NCBI GenBank assembly: GCA_964017185.1
Contig: OZ024870.1
Location: forward strand, 57,476,312 to 57,540,311
Reading direction: 5' to 3'
DNA from: Rugalucina vietnamica
Taxonomy: Eukaryota > Mollusca > Bivalvia > Lucinida > Lucinidae
DNA: 64,000 nucleotides
The notes under the pieces: generated by a model
Databases searched by the model: none
What the model was told of the DNA's origin: nothing
Seen by the model: the letters and a program-made list of their open reading frames with translations, nothing else
Shown here: piece by piece, positions 33,227-45,020 of the stretch
Position numbering within the stretch: position 1 is the stretch's first letter
Layout: each line of letters opens with the position of its first letter
Translations under genes and position numbers: made by a program

Positions 33227-33822
33227 TATGGTGTACTGGAAGGGTCAAAATGACCGAAGTGGTTAACCGATCGATTAACCGATCGGCCCATGCCTATTTT
33301 GAAATAGGCATGCACCCGCAAATATAGGGGTGCACCCGCATATTTAGCGGTTCACCCCTATTTTCAGATACGGGTTAACCTGCATTTTAGGGGTTAACCC
33401 GCAATTTAGAGGTGCATGCCTATTTTAGAGGTGCATGCCTATTTTAGAGGTTAACCTCTAAAAATGCAGGTGCACCCCTATTTTAGGGGTGCATGCCTAT
33501 TTTAGCGGTTCACCTCCATTTTAGAGGTTAACCCCTAAAATACGGGTGCAAGCCTAAAATAGGCATGCACCGCTATTTAGGGGTTAACCTCCATTTTAGG
33601 GGTGCACCCGCATTTTTGCAGGTGCATGTCTAAATATAGGGGTTAACCCGCAATTTAAAAATAGGGGTTAACCCCTATTTTTAGGGGTCCATGCCTTAAT
33701 AGAGGTAAACCCCTAAATAGGGGTGAACCTGCAAAAATAGAGGTTAACCCCTATTTTAAAATTGCGGTTGAACCCCTATATTTAGGCTTTAACCTGCAAA
33801 TATGCGGGTGCACCCCTATATT
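33227..33822. mobile_element. Palindromic-word array (GGTTAACC / GGTGCACC)
   Basis: Starts with the TATGGTGTACTGGAAGGGTC end also found at 14954. About 28 units follow, each one 8-9 bp core (GGTTAACC, GGTGCACC, GGTGCATGCC, GGTTCACC or GGTGAACC) plus an AT-rich linker of about 11 bp (CTATTTTAGG, GCAAATATAG, CTAAAATAGG). Order and combination vary. The inverted right end present at 15406 is missing here; the array stops at about 33822 and a different word array follows. Confidence 0.8.
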
Positions 33823-34035
33823 GCCGGCTATATTCGGAAGCGGGTCAACTCGGCCTGATACCAACTCGGCCCCTGAGTCAATTCGGCCGGGTCAATCGGC
33901 CTATATTCAATCGGCACTGCCGCGGGAAGCGGGTCGTACTGTGGTCAACTCGTTACCTTATTTTACCTCAGTCAAAACTCGTACTTTTACCTTTGGTCAA
34001 CTCGTACTGCTTGATTAGTCAACTCGTACTGAAAC
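33823..34035. repeat. GTCAACTCGGCC / GTCAACTCGTAC word array
   Basis: First half: GGTCAACTCGGCC, CCAACTCGGCC and GTCAATTCGGCC variants. Second half: GGTCAACTCGTAC, GTCAAAACTCGTAC and GTCAACTCGTACTG. It directly abuts the palindromic-word array. Confidence 0.75.
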
Positions 34036-34156
34036 CAGTTTGCACCTTTTGTTATCAAGAGGTTAAGTAATTAGTGCAAATAATTGTATACAATCAATCA
34101 GCGAGGCTTTGGGCGAGGGGATAGGCGATTATTTAGGTAATGATGAAAACATCTAC

Positions 34157-34359
34157 CTAGACGAAAACAAAAGCGCAGATCAGCTTCGCAGTAACTGCGA
34201 AGCTGATCAGCGCCTTTGTTTTCGCTACACGGATAGTACACTTCCTCTTCTTCTTTAATCCGAAATTTCAGGCTTCTAGCCTGCTTCTGTGACTATACAG
34301 CCTGATTTGTGTCAGACTTGTTCGGAAACCACATTGTTGGTTTTTCCACGAGGTGGCTC
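34157..34359 (+). mobile_element. Hairpin MITE family B, left end lost
   Basis: The central stem (CAGATCAGCTTCGCAGTAAC mirrored) and right end GGTTTTTCCACGAGGTGGCTC are present. The left terminal repeat is missing. Confidence 0.85.
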
Positions 34360-34459
34360 ATATGAGGGACAGTGAATCCAGTTTGTTCTGTATCGGTATT
34401 TCTCTAGATTTTTTTGACACTGAACAGAAGCAAATTGCCTATGATGTTATTTAGGTATT

Positions 34460-34836
34460 GAAGAATCTTGAATTGTCAGCCTGACCTAAAGTGATTCGCC
34501 AATATTGGCAATGTTCACTAAAAGACTTGATAAAAGGTAGAACAGACTTGTTGCGATGAATGTCCTCTTAATGAGAAAATGGATTTTAGAAATCACTAAG
34601 ACTCGTGGTGAGAATAGCAGTTTGGTTCGTTGTTTCAGTGGATTCATGAAATTTTTTATGGTTTCCGACCAAATACGAAACAATCCTGGTTGATCGAGAA
34701 CAGTAATTTAGCAGAGGGATGGAAACACAGTAGAGGGATGCGACCGCTAAATGCAAAGAAAACGACAACGCCTTAACTTTTGCACATGCATGCAAGTTTT
34801 GCCATGTCTTAATTCATTTATTAATAGCACATATTC
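34460..34836 (-). repeat. 3' flank of TRIM-like gene, shared with 397-765
   Basis: The reverse complement aligns with 397-765. It contains the poly(A) signal (AATAAA on the minus strand) at 34822-34817, 15 bp downstream of the stop codon. Confidence 0.8.
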
Positions 34837-36768
34837 TTACAATATTAACTGAAAACGGTCAATGAAATCCATTTCACGGTAGCCGACAAGAAGTTCTTCA
34901 GTCTGGTCATTGTAGACCATGCTCACTGGATCTGAGGCAAGGTCCCTATTAGTTAATAATGTCCTAGATTGCTGAAGGTCCGGAGACCAAACACGTACTT
35001 CGTTACTCGGACGGACAAATCCGTAAACGTTTCCATTTTCATCAGTGGTGAGGCAAGAAACATAAGCCTTTGTGTGCGTGCCAATAGTTTCAAGATTTGC
35101 AGTATTGATAACCGTACCATCGTTTGCATTAAGAGTCTCTATTGAAAACATGTAGTTTACAACAAATGTGGAGCCTCGACCCTTGTGTTGTCGTACTATT
35201 CCACATGGATGTCGATTAAATGAACTTAAAACGTTTCTTGTCGGCCAAATCATACGAGCACCTACTACGGACTGTAACTCTGGGTCACTATAATCAATCA
35301 TTTTCAAACCTTGAGGGTGATAGTCTGTAGCTAGTATAAGGTAGTTCTTATACGGACAAACACCTCTGCAGAAACCTTTCATTGATCTTAGAACTGTTAT
35401 CTCACTCTCGTTAGAAATATCCAGAATATGTATATGGTCCCAATCATATGTAGACATTCCTTTCATTTGAGTTGTGGCTACCACCGCCTTCTTATCGTCA
35501 ACAACTGCTACATAATTCAACTGGGCAGGTATGACGAGTGATGCTAGCTCTATGTTTTCTGCTGACTCTGCATTAATCGACGGCAGTGGGCTACTGCAAG
35601 GCGACACTATCCTTACACAGCTGTTTGCGTTGTCTAGAATGAGGAGATTTCCTGATGCTGTAGCTGACATTCCGCGAATGTCATAAGTTTGGTGATCTTC
35701 CCTTACTCCGATGTTCACTGACATTTTCTTAGCAACCTTGATTCTTGCTATAGTTTTGGTGTTTCCATTACTTTCAATATCGGAATCGAAGTCTGTCAGA
35801 ACTGGAAAGCGAACATTCGAATATTCAACAGACTCGGTAATATCATTGGTATCCTCTTTAACACTGCCTAATCGCTTCATCCACTCTTCCGAAAGTCCAC
35901 TCAGAGGATGTTCAAATATTGAGAGAAACCCAAGGTCTGTGGTTCTGCTTTGTTCGATTAATTTCTTTGTTCTAAGATCTGCTTGTTTTCCAATTGTTTG
36001 AAACCTCAGAAAATTAGACGGGACTATATTCTCATTTTCACTGTCAGTGATATCAGCAAGTTTCGCCTCGTATTCTTTAATAGTTTCAGACAAATTTGAC
36101 ATTCTTTCAGTGATTTCAGCACACTTTTCCTTGCAAAACGCGTTTATATTTTCTGTTGTAACGTCAAGTGCTTTATTTATCTTTTCAATAAGATTGTCAC
36201 GTAACATATTTGCTTCTTGTATCATTTGGCTCCGCTGCTCTTCAATCTTTGAAATGTTTTCCTCCAAGACGCTTCTTACCATTTTTATACTAGACATTGC
36301 CTTTCGAAACAATTCATTGAATTCATCGACTTCTCTATGACCAAGGTTTCTACAGAGAAGAGGCACGAACTGCGAATTGCAAGTGTCATGATAGTCTTTC
36401 GTACATTGTCGACAAACCAATGTTCTATGGTGTAAGCAATAACAATCACATATGTTTTCTACGTGGATAGCAAAATCAGGATATTTCACTGGCTTGTCAT
36501 ATAAACCTTTTGGCATCCTTGAACCATGGAGGAGTGAATGAGCCTTCAATTCTTGAACTTTATTATGTTTATCTATACACTGTTTACAAAGGAAAGAGTT
36601 ACACTGATCGCAAAAGGCTTTACATTTAACTCTCTTGTCCAATTGATAATCGCAGAGTTCGCAGAAAAGCCCAGATTCTTTAACATGTAGGTCTGTGTCT
36701 TCATCCTTTGCTGTTGTGGTCTGACCACGTTTGGGTCTTGTATCTTTGACTTTAAGTCGTTTAGCCAT
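34837..36768 (-). CDS. TRIM-like B-box / coiled-coil protein, no RING
   Basis: 643 residues from ATG at 36768. The frame is open a further 28 codons upstream, but CTTGTTTTTTTACAG|A ends at 36770, so the coding exon starts just before MAKRLK and a 5' UTR exon lies upstream. Two B-box-like zinc modules: residues 36-68 (FCELC..CDQC..CKQC..H) and about 102-130 (ICDCYCLHH..CRQCTKDYHDTC). A coiled coil spans about 150-275 (rich in Glu/Lys, e.g. ISKIEEQRSQMIQEANMLRD). The C-terminal 250 residues resemble the propeller-like region of molluscan TRIM2/3/56/71-like proteins, without clear NHL repeats. There are only 35 residues before the first B-box, so no RING finger is encoded and E3 ligase activity is not expected. 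Bivalve TRIM-like genes are expanded and often linked to innate immunity; a role here is inference. A paralogue tail is at 1-396. Confidence 0.9.
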   Translation of the reverse strand: MAKRLKVKDTRPKRGQTTTAKDEDTDLHVKESGLFCELCDYQLDKRVKCKAFCDQCNSFLCKQCIDKHNKVQELKAHSLLHGSRMPKGLYDKPVKYPDFAIHVENICDCYCLHHRTLVCRQCTKDYHDTCNSQFVPLLCRNLGHREVDEFNELFRKAMSSIKMVRSVLEENISKIEEQRSQMIQEANMLRDNLIEKINKALDVTTENINAFCKEKCAEITERMSNLSETIKEYEAKLADITDSENENIVPSNFLRFQTIGKQADLRTKKLIEQSRTTDLGFLSIFEHPLSGLSEEWMKRLGSVKEDTNDITESVEYSNVRFPVLTDFDSDIESNGNTKTIARIKVAKKMSVNIGVREDHQTYDIRGMSATASGNLLILDNANSCVRIVSPCSSPLPSINAESAENIELASLVIPAQLNYVAVVDDKKAVVATTQMKGMSTYDWDHIHILDISNESEITVLRSMKGFCRGVCPYKNYLILATDYHPQGLKMIDYSDPELQSVVGARMIWPTRNVLSSFNRHPCGIVRQHKGRGSTFVVNYMFSIETLNANDGTVINTANLETIGTHTKAYVSCLTTDENGNVYGFVRPSNEVRVWSPDLQQSRTLLTNRDLASDPVSMVYNDQTEELLVGYREMDFIDRFQLIL

Positions 36769-37097
36769 TCTGTAAAAAAACAAGATTATTGTATAAAGCG
36801 TCGAATGTTCTGTAAACAATGTTTCGAGGATGTGTTGGGTGACATGCCACACGTGTATTAATATTTGGTATGAGGGCTTCCGGGAGGGCTTACTAAAGGT
36901 TAAAGACCGTTTAGCATAATTACGTAGAAATCAAATATTTAATTATTATCCATTCACTGGTTATAATATTGTCACCTCCCCGTGACCAACGTTGTCCCGT
37001 CTACTTGTTAAGTTAACGGAACACGGAACCAAAGTGACCTTTGCCACGACATGTTTACATAATTGGATTATAATACTCAGACATTTTGAAACTATTT
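36769..37097. other. Upstream intron/5' region of TRIM-like gene
   Basis: The 3' splice acceptor (minus strand, TTTTTTTACAG) ends at 36770. The 5' exon was not identified. No other feature. Confidence 0.45.
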
Positions 37098-37331
37098 GAG
37101 CCGCCTCATGGGAAAACCAAAAATCTGCATAGGCGAAAACAAAGACGCAGATCAGCTTCGCGGTCACCGCGAAGCTGGTCAGCGCCTTTGTTTTCGCCAC
37201 TCGGATAGTATAATTCATCTTCTACTTAAATCTGAAATTTCAAGCTTCTAGCTCTTTTCTGTGCTTGTACAGGCCGGTTTGTGTCGGACCTGTTCGGAAA
37301 CCACATTGCTGGTTTTCCCACGAGGCGGCTC
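37098..37331 (+). mobile_element. Hairpin MITE family B, complete copy
   Basis: Flanked by ATTT at 37094-37097 and 37332-37335. Terminal inverted repeats and central stem are present. Just upstream of the TRIM-like gene. Confidence 0.9.
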
Positions 37332-37747
37332 ATTTTGTAGCACTGAACATAACACGATTTCATGATCAGATCATTTATAATGGTTCGTATGACTATCACT
37401 TACCTATGAGAAAGAATGCTCCTGTTTCCTAATTTGTTTATTTATATCATATTTTCAACTGTGTCATATGCTTAGACTTGCAAATAAAACTGTGTAATCA
37501 GCAGATAGTGTTATATTCGTCTATAAATAAATTATGTTATCAATATGTCAAGGGAACTAACTCGTATTGCTTCGTATTGACTGCGCATGCGTTAAAACAA
37601 CTGTGGAAAAGAAAATTATCATAAAGAAGAAAAATCCAAAATATCTCACATAAACTTTGATCATCAGATTATATTACTGTCATAAATCGAAAGACTATAG
37701 TCTATTTGTGTATTCTATGAACTGTCCTTGCTGTTCTATGGTGTAAA

Positions 37748-38547
37748 ATGGGAGGAAAACAAGAAACCAGAAAGGGCGCCAGCCCGGCCACACACTTTGA
37801 CCTTGACTCGTTTACTCAGCAATTAGCTGATTTACCCACTGAGGAGGATGGCCTATCGGGCATGCTTAAACTGTTAAATGACTCTAAGAAATCCAAATTG
37901 AACCCTGAAGACAAGACTGTTGTCAATGTCGTGTCCATTATGCTCCCATTTCTCATGGCTAACAAATCCACAATAGATACTGTCAACAAAATAAAAGTCA
38001 CTGTTGAAAAGAATTCTGCAAACCTTAGAAGCCTGGCATACCATCATGACTTGAGCAGTATACCCGTAGGGATAATCTAAGATTATTCAATTTCCCTACA
38101 TGTAATGATGACGATCTCAGACAGAAGTTCACTGACCTTGGTGCATTGCTGGGGGTTACTGTCCAGCTCTCAGATATTAACGCTATACATAAGTTACCTA
38201 GCAGTGGGACTGCGAGGCCCTCCATGGCAGTTATTGTACGACTGAACAACCGTAAAGTTCGTAATGATCTACTATACGCCAAGAAGACTCCGCTTAACAC
38301 CCCTGACAGCCAGTTTAGGGGAGTGTTTGTACAAGAAGACCTGACTCAACCAAGATCCAAGCTACTGCGCTTCGTGAAGAATCATGAGAACACCGACAGG
38401 GCTCGAACAAGTGAGGGCCGCATTCGTGCGACCCTTAAAACTGACCGTGGTGCTGGAAAGAGCGTGGTGTTGGAAAACCCAGATGATCTTTTTAAGTTAG
38501 GCATAGACTCTGTTGATATCACCCAGTTTGGCTATCCAGATATGTAG
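37748..38547 (+). pseudogene. LINE 2 ORF1, frameshifted
   Basis: Begins MGGKQETRKGASPATHFDLD and is open to 38080. The homologous reading continues in another frame from about 38049 (EQYTRRDNLRLFNFP, a motif typical of LINE ORF1 nucleic-acid-binding proteins) to the stop at 38547 (..FGYPDM). One frameshift near 38049 breaks it. ORF1 proteins bind element RNA and assist reverse transcription; family knowledge only. ORF2 begins within about 30 bp. Confidence 0.8.
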
Positions 38548-38559
38548 AGGGGAGAAGAA

Positions 38560-41500
38560 AGTTTTGGCTTAGACCGTGATTCGGTCGCTCTCGATTTGGA
38601 CGACAATAATGTGGGTTCTTTTTCTGTCTGAGCCCCTTGAGTCTGATCGAATTGATCAGTCTGATACGGACTCTACAGAAATATATTCTGAAGATGAAAC
38701 TGTTATTTTTTCAGACGATCAGTCTTTAAGAATTTTGTCAATTAATGTGGGGGGATTGCGTAGTAAAGTGGAAAGTCCTGACTTTGAGAATTTTATCATT
38801 ACGTATGATATTGTTTGTATTATAGAGACACACTTTGACATTTTTGACACTATTTCTATCAATGGATTTAAGTTACTCCCTATTATGGTTAGACGTAATG
38901 CAAAGTCCAGATCGGGTGGGATCGCTATCCTGGTCAGAGAAAGCATTTTTGTTTCCATTAAGGTTATTAAAAATAGCGGTGAGAATTTTATTGGTTTTCT
39001 TGTGCTAGTTGTTCAGATATTTTATTTTGTGTTTCTTACATTCCGCCTGAAGGCAGCACTTATAGTGATATAAAAAAGTACTGTGGTAGTTAGAGATAGG
39101 AAAATACAAACTGATTGCAATATATATTTGATACTTTAGAAGCAGACATATTGGAGTTATCTGACAATAGTGAATCTAAGATATGTTTACTAGGGGACTT
39201 CAATGCTAGATCGGGTAAACAACAAGACATTATTTTTCATGACGAAACTATGGAGCAATTCTTACATAGTGACAATCCAAACGATGAACTTGCTAAAATT
39301 AACATTGGCGATCTGGGTTTTCCAACTGAAAGATACAATTTGGACAATAAGTCGAACAATTATGGAAAGCGTTTAATAGAAGTTTGCAAATCGTTCAATT
39401 TGTGCATTGCTAATGGTGGATTGGGCAGTGACAAGTTTCTTGGTAATAGAACTTGCAAGGGTTCCTCAGTTGTTGATTATGCCATTTTATCACCCTTATT
39501 ATTTACGTCTGTTAAAGAATTTGAAATTTTACCTTTTGAGCCCTTAATGAGTGATGCTCATAGTGGCATACATATCTCACTACAATGTTCAGTATCAAAT
39601 GATAACGATGGAAATTTAGCTAATGAAGATAGTGTAGTAACTAAAGCAACTTGGAAACCTGAGCAGAGTGATATATTTTTGCAGAATATTAGCATGGTGA
39701 ATGCTGAAAATTACATTGAAAAACTTTCGTCATTTTACGCTGTTGGCACAGTTACAAAGGAGGATGTTGAAGTATTAGTGTCTGAATGTTCATCCTTGCT
39801 GTTTGATGCAGCTGAGGCGGCAGATATGATATCACACAAAACTGTTACCAGTAGGGTTGCCTCTAAACTTGATTCTCGTAAAGTCCCCAAAAAAACATGG
39901 TTTAATAATGAGTGTCGCAGACTCCGCATTCAATATAGACGTGCCAAAAATCATAAAAGAAGGGTAAATAATGTAGAAAGTTTTCAGTTCCTTCACAATG
40001 CTAGTAAGGATTATAAGAAATGCTTAAATAAACATTTAAATGAATATAAAAAGGATTTTATTAAAAAGCTGCGTTCGCTTAAAAATTCTGATCCGAAGGC
40101 GTATTGGAATTTACTCAATAAATCTAGTGGCTGTAGTTCCAATATTGCACAGAAGGTTTCGTTTGACACTTTTGTTGAACACTTTCGCAAACTTAACACC
40201 ATTTCCACGGAAAACTCTGATATGATACCAGAAGTGGATCCGGCGAAGGTTTCTGAGTATAATTTAGAGCTTAATGCAGAAATTACTGAACAGGAAGTTC
40301 TCATGAGCCTTAATAAGTTGAAGTTAAACAAGGCATGTGCCTCTGATTTGATTTTGAATGAATTTTTAAAATTTTCAAAAACTAAGATGTTGTTAGCATT
40401 TACCAAGCTATTTAATCTAGTTTTTACTTCTGGCATTATACCAGATGGATGGTCCCAGGGAATTATTCACCCTATTTATAAAAATAAGGGAGATAAAACC
40501 AGTCCTGACAATTACAGGGGGATAACCATTTTGAGTTGCTTTGGCAAATTATTTACCTCTATTTTGAACGACAAATTAAACAAATACCTTGAAAATATGA
40601 ATGTTTTAAATGAAGAACAGGCAGGCTTCCGGAAACATTATAGCACTACCGATCATATTTTTAACCTCAAATGTTTAATAGATTTATATCTGTGTGGAGG
40701 TAAACAACTTTATTGTGCTTTTATTGACTACAAAAAGGCCTTTGATTCTGTAAATCGGTCTTACTTGCGGCAAAAAAATATTATCTAATAACATTGATGG
40801 TAAAATGTTAAAAAGATTAGGACATTTGAAATCTAGTACATTTTCTAGTAATGTGGGGGTTCGTCAAGGTGAAAATCTTTCACCAGTTTTGTTCTCACTA
40901 TTCTTAAATGATCTAACTGAATTTATCTCGCATGCATATGATGGCTTGACTAATGTAAGTGATATGGCCAACCGTCTTCTAAGTGATGATGACATTGAAG
41001 TCAATTTTAAACTATATATTTTGTTGTATGCCGATGATACAGTTATATTTGCAGAATCTGATACTGAATTACAAGCGGCTTTAAATGCTATGTACTTATA
41101 TTGTAAATCATGGGATCTTGAAGTTAATCCATCCAAGACAAAAATAACAATTTTTTCCAATAGGAAATCTTTCCAAGATATGGTTTTTACGTATGATGGG
41201 CAAGTTCTTGAAATTGATGATAATTTTGTTTATCTAGGAACTCAATTTTCCTACAATGGGCGTTTCTTGAAACATAATCAAAGGTTAGTTGAAAGATCGC
41301 GTAAATCAATGTTTGCTGTACTTAGAAAGTCAAGGAAAATGTATCTGCCTGTTGACATACAGTTACAGCTGTTTGATAGTATAGTAGTACCCATTTTACT
41401 GTATGGATCTGAAGTAACTGGATTCGAAAACTGTAAAATACTCGAAAGATTACGTCTTCAATATTATAAGATAATTGTGAGGGCAAAATAGTCCACTCCT

Positions 41501-42217
41501 AATATTATGTTATATGGTGAACTGGGTAGGTATCCTGTAGATGTTATAGTCAAATCTAGAATGATCGGTTTCTGGCAAAGGTTGATAAATGGGAAACCAG
41601 ATAAAATATCCTATAAATTATACAAAATTCTATTAGCTTTGCATACTGGAGATATTTTTCACTCTAAGTGGATTTTATCTATACGCAATACTCTCCTTGA
41701 ATGTGATAAAGATTTGATGTGGTTGAGTCAAGTTCCTCCTTTAAATATTGCGAAACTTGTTAAGACTAAACTTATTGAGAATTATAAAGAAGTTTGGAAG
41801 TTGTCTGTATATGAATCTCCCAAATGTCTGAATTATCGAATCTATAAGGAAACACTTCAGTTTGAGAACTATTTCAATGTTTTACCGCCAGATCTTGCGT
41901 CACCTTTATTTCATTTTAGATCTCTTAATCATAGATTTCCCATTGAGTCGGGCAGATTTTTTGGCATTAGGAGGGATGATAGGATTTGTGAATTATGTTC
42001 TCTAAATAGGCTTGGTGATGAATATCATTATATGCTAGAATGCTCTTACTTCCATGACTTGAGAAATAAATATTTGCCAAGAGACTTGTTCACTAGCCCT
42101 AATATCATTAAGTTTCAAAAAGTTATGAGTGCAAATGACAATGACAGGGATTTACTTTCAAAGGTTGCAAAGTATTGCAAAATCTTATTGAAGACATTTC
42201 GTGAAGTTGATAACTAG
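38560..42217 (+). pseudogene. LINE 2 ORF2: endonuclease and reverse transcriptase, nearly intact
   Basis: APE-type endonuclease: LRILSINVGGLRSK (38730 on), IIETHFD, SGGIAILVRE, then a frame break near 39035-39110, GDFNARSG (39196 on) and SDAHSGIHI. Reverse transcriptase: HPIYKNKGDKTSPDNYRGI, EQAGFRKHYSTTDHIF, FIDYKKAFDSVN, VGVRQGENLSPVLF and LLYADDTVIF (catalytic YADD). A +1 slip in an A-run at about 40774, with a probable short deletion, separates the frames at 40788/40805. A TAG at 41489-41491 interrupts a conserved AK-STPN-MLYGELGRYP region. The C-terminus has a CCHC-like module, CELCSLNRLGDEYHYMLEC. There are only about four disabling changes in 3.6 kb, so this is a fairly recent copy. 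It resembles CR1/L2/Jockey-group LINEs, clade not settled. Confidence 0.9.
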
Positions 42218-43553
42218 TCAATGACAATGATTCTAGTCATACTGACAGTGAACTTACTTAAAGTGCTATTTTAATCTTAAGCCGCTACTTTGGTACTGTG
42301 GAATTTTTGATTGGAACTAATTGCTGCAACATATACTCATGGGCTGCTTGTGTGGTAGTGGGGGTGTACCCTGGTGCATTCCTGCTGGTGCAGAAGTGGA
42401 CCTTAGTTGTAGCTGTGGTACCAACCATTCAGTTAAAGCTGATAGAGAACCCCAAGTTTACTTGCTGTTACATGGGTTCATATTACTTAGTAATAACAGT
42501 GCCAGAGTTTCTTTAAGTGATCTCAGGACAAATATACTATATATTCAGTTCAATACTAGTGAATTTTTACTAGTGAAAGACATTCTTTTGCTGGTACCGG
42601 CAATAGAGACAGTTAGTTGGAAGTGCCTTACCCAACAGTGACATTCAATATTCATTGTCTTTAGGAATAAACATCACCGGATAGTGACGTTTAATATTTT
42701 ACATTCACATACAATGACATTCTATTCATCCACATATTGAGAATTTACAAAGTGGGCAAAGTGACTTTTTAACTATAGGGTTGTTTGCATTGGCGCTGTG
42801 ATGTTGGCGGATCTGTACATGTGATTGGGAGTGTGGCTGTGACTTATATTGGTATTTTATTGAGCCTGTGTTGGTGGGTATGCATTGATGCATCCCTATC
42901 GGGACGGGAGCAATTGTTGGTTATGGCTGTGGGCTCAGTCACTTTCTTTTGTGCCTTTTTGTAATTTTGTGATGTATTGATGCCGTTGATGGTCCCCGGT
43001 GCCAATGTTTACGACGTTGTATCTGTTGTGTATATGCCGAATAAGCCAGGTACTTAAAATACTCTATCCAAGGACATTTCTTATCCGGTGCTCAGGTATA
43101 TATAGTTGTTAAGGTTTACAAAAGTTACTACTTGTTTGTGCTAATCAAGTTAGGCTATAAACTTCCACTCGGACAATTAATATCCGGTACCAGAGACATT
43201 TAAATTGAATTTTAATCCATGAATATACCAGTTGTATACCTTGGTATTATCTAGTGCCTAGGGATCGGGATTACTGCGGTAACTTATACTTTGGATATGG
43301 GGGAGGTTGTGGCTGCTGCAGCGGGGATGCTTTTTAGAATGTCTGCTGCAGCAGGAACAGCTTCTGGTTATTGTTGCGACCCCGATCATATAGTCTATTA
43401 ATTTTCCGCTATGGACTATATTGCCTTTCAATACCAAAGATTGCAACTTTCCTCAGTTGTTATGTGTTCTTTGTGTTGATAAATCTTGACTTATACTCCA
43501 GTTGGAGTTTCAGTCGATAATAAAATCTTGAAATCTTGAAATCTTGAAATCTT
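42218..43553 (+). mobile_element. LINE 2 3' UTR and octamer tail
   Basis: Non-coding 3' region of about 1.3 kb ending at AATAAAATCTTGAAATC, with about four copies of the octamer TTGAAATC at 43520-43553. Short-word tails of this type replace poly(A) in several LINE clades and mark the 3' end of the element. Frames inside are not genes. Confidence 0.8.
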
Positions 43554-44810
43554 TGACCGACACCTTCACTTAATAGGGACTTCCAATTCAAGTCCTGGAG
43601 CATGTCGCTGACACTCGATGCTGGTCAAAAAACGTACTGCCCGTCTCTGTTATTCACCAGCTTCAGGATGTTTTTGTCGATATGGCATTATTTTCAAAAT
43701 GTCCTGCCATATTCCACCAATGCTCTGCAAATGTCTGTTGCTTTATGGCTACTGATCCTCTATTCAGATTTCTTCATGAGATGCAAATGGTTCTGTTAGC
43801 TTTAGAACAGGTTCCGAGTTCAAAAACTTTTCATGTTCACCTCAGCTGAGCCTGGAATTTCAACTGCTCATAAATACTAAGATATCCCAAATTCATTGAA
43901 ATTTTGGGTTTAGACCGTCATAGCCAGTAATTTATCCTGTTAATAAATGTTAAAATGCCAACAATTGTTGGTATTTTAACATTTATGAGCAGAATAAATT
44001 TTAGCTGAGTCTGAGCATGAAAAAGGTTTTATAACCTGGCGCACAATGCCCTCGCACATGAAAATTGTAATGAAATTTATTTAAATTCGAAAAATTAGTT
44101 CGAACAGTAAAAGTCCCCCAAACGTAGATGGCCAATTAATAAAGCAAAAGCAAAACAAGCGACTGCACGAAAACTTAAGGAATCATTTATTTCGATGACA
44201 TGTTTACGCCACCAAATAACCGAATTAATATGTGTTGTATGCCTTGGTTCTCGCATAAGCCAAGGGGCATGAAATTATATGTACATCCATTTGTCATACT
44301 GTTTCTTTAAGGGAAAGATTCACTTTGTTTTACCGCTTACTGCTATTCTAATAAGTATGTGGTCAATCTTGATGTAGCCCTTTGATGTTAAAAGTCGTTT
44401 TAGCATTTGAAGCGAATTAAATAAATGTGAAATGTCTTAATTTCCTAAATTTCAACTATTTTACAGAGATCCTAATTAATGTCAGTTGGCTTATATTACC
44501 ATAACTGCATGAAAATTAGGTGATTAAAATTCTTTTATGGTAATGGCATATTTATGCTTTATTACATACAAATCTGCTTCGCTAAATAACGTTTTAAGCC
44601 CCTGGGAAGTGAAAATATAAACAATGGCCAAGAGTTGATACTAACAATTGATTAAAAGGGAAATGACTGTCAAAGAGCCACAGCTTTTCTGAAACGCCCC
44701 AAAGTTTATATACGGGTATCTAGAATACGTCGGCGTGGTTTGACCCAAAGGCTGTCAGGAACGCCGAAGACGGCCTGTCTCAGAACGAGACCAAATTACA
44801 TTAATACTAG
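43554..44810. other. No gene recognised
   Basis: A small inverted pair occurs at about 43944-43990 (TAATAAATGTTAAAATGCCA / TGGTATTTTAACATTTATGA). No coding or element boundaries seen. Confidence 0.4.
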
Positions 44811-44811
44811 G

Positions 44812-45020
44812 TCTGGCGACTTTTTACCCATATATGACTTGCCCATCATTATCAATTGGGTGAGTCCATTTTCATTTTAGTAGGGGCAATAGGAGTGATT
44901 TTTAATTTTTATCTCATTTTTACGACCTTTCTCTATGCAAACAGAATACTCTGCGGCGTCACATCTAGGGCTTTGCCGTTTGCCTATGTTCCATACTGAA
45001 AAGGGACGCCAGACTTAGAT
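44812..45020 (+). mobile_element. MITE family E, diverged copy
   Basis: Shares GGGTGAGTCCA, TTTTAG..GGGGC, GGCGTCACATCTAGGGCTTT and GTTTGCCTATGTTCCA with copies at 49065-49285 and 54190-54420 (reverse). In intact copies the segment GGACGCCGTGTCATGCGGCG forms a hairpin; half of it is lost here. Confidence 0.6.

Noticed and set aside
33227..33822. CRISPR-like array
   Set aside because: Regular short palindromic words with linkers, but the linkers are themselves repeated, the words vary, there are no cas genes, and the window is eukaryotic.
36769..36852. N-terminal extension MWHVTQHILE... of the TRIM-like protein
   Set aside because: A strong 3' splice acceptor lies between it and MAKRLK, so these codons are intronic.
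42298..43446. Small proteins downstream of the LINE
   Set aside because: They lie in the LINE 3' UTR before the octamer tail and have no conserved motifs.
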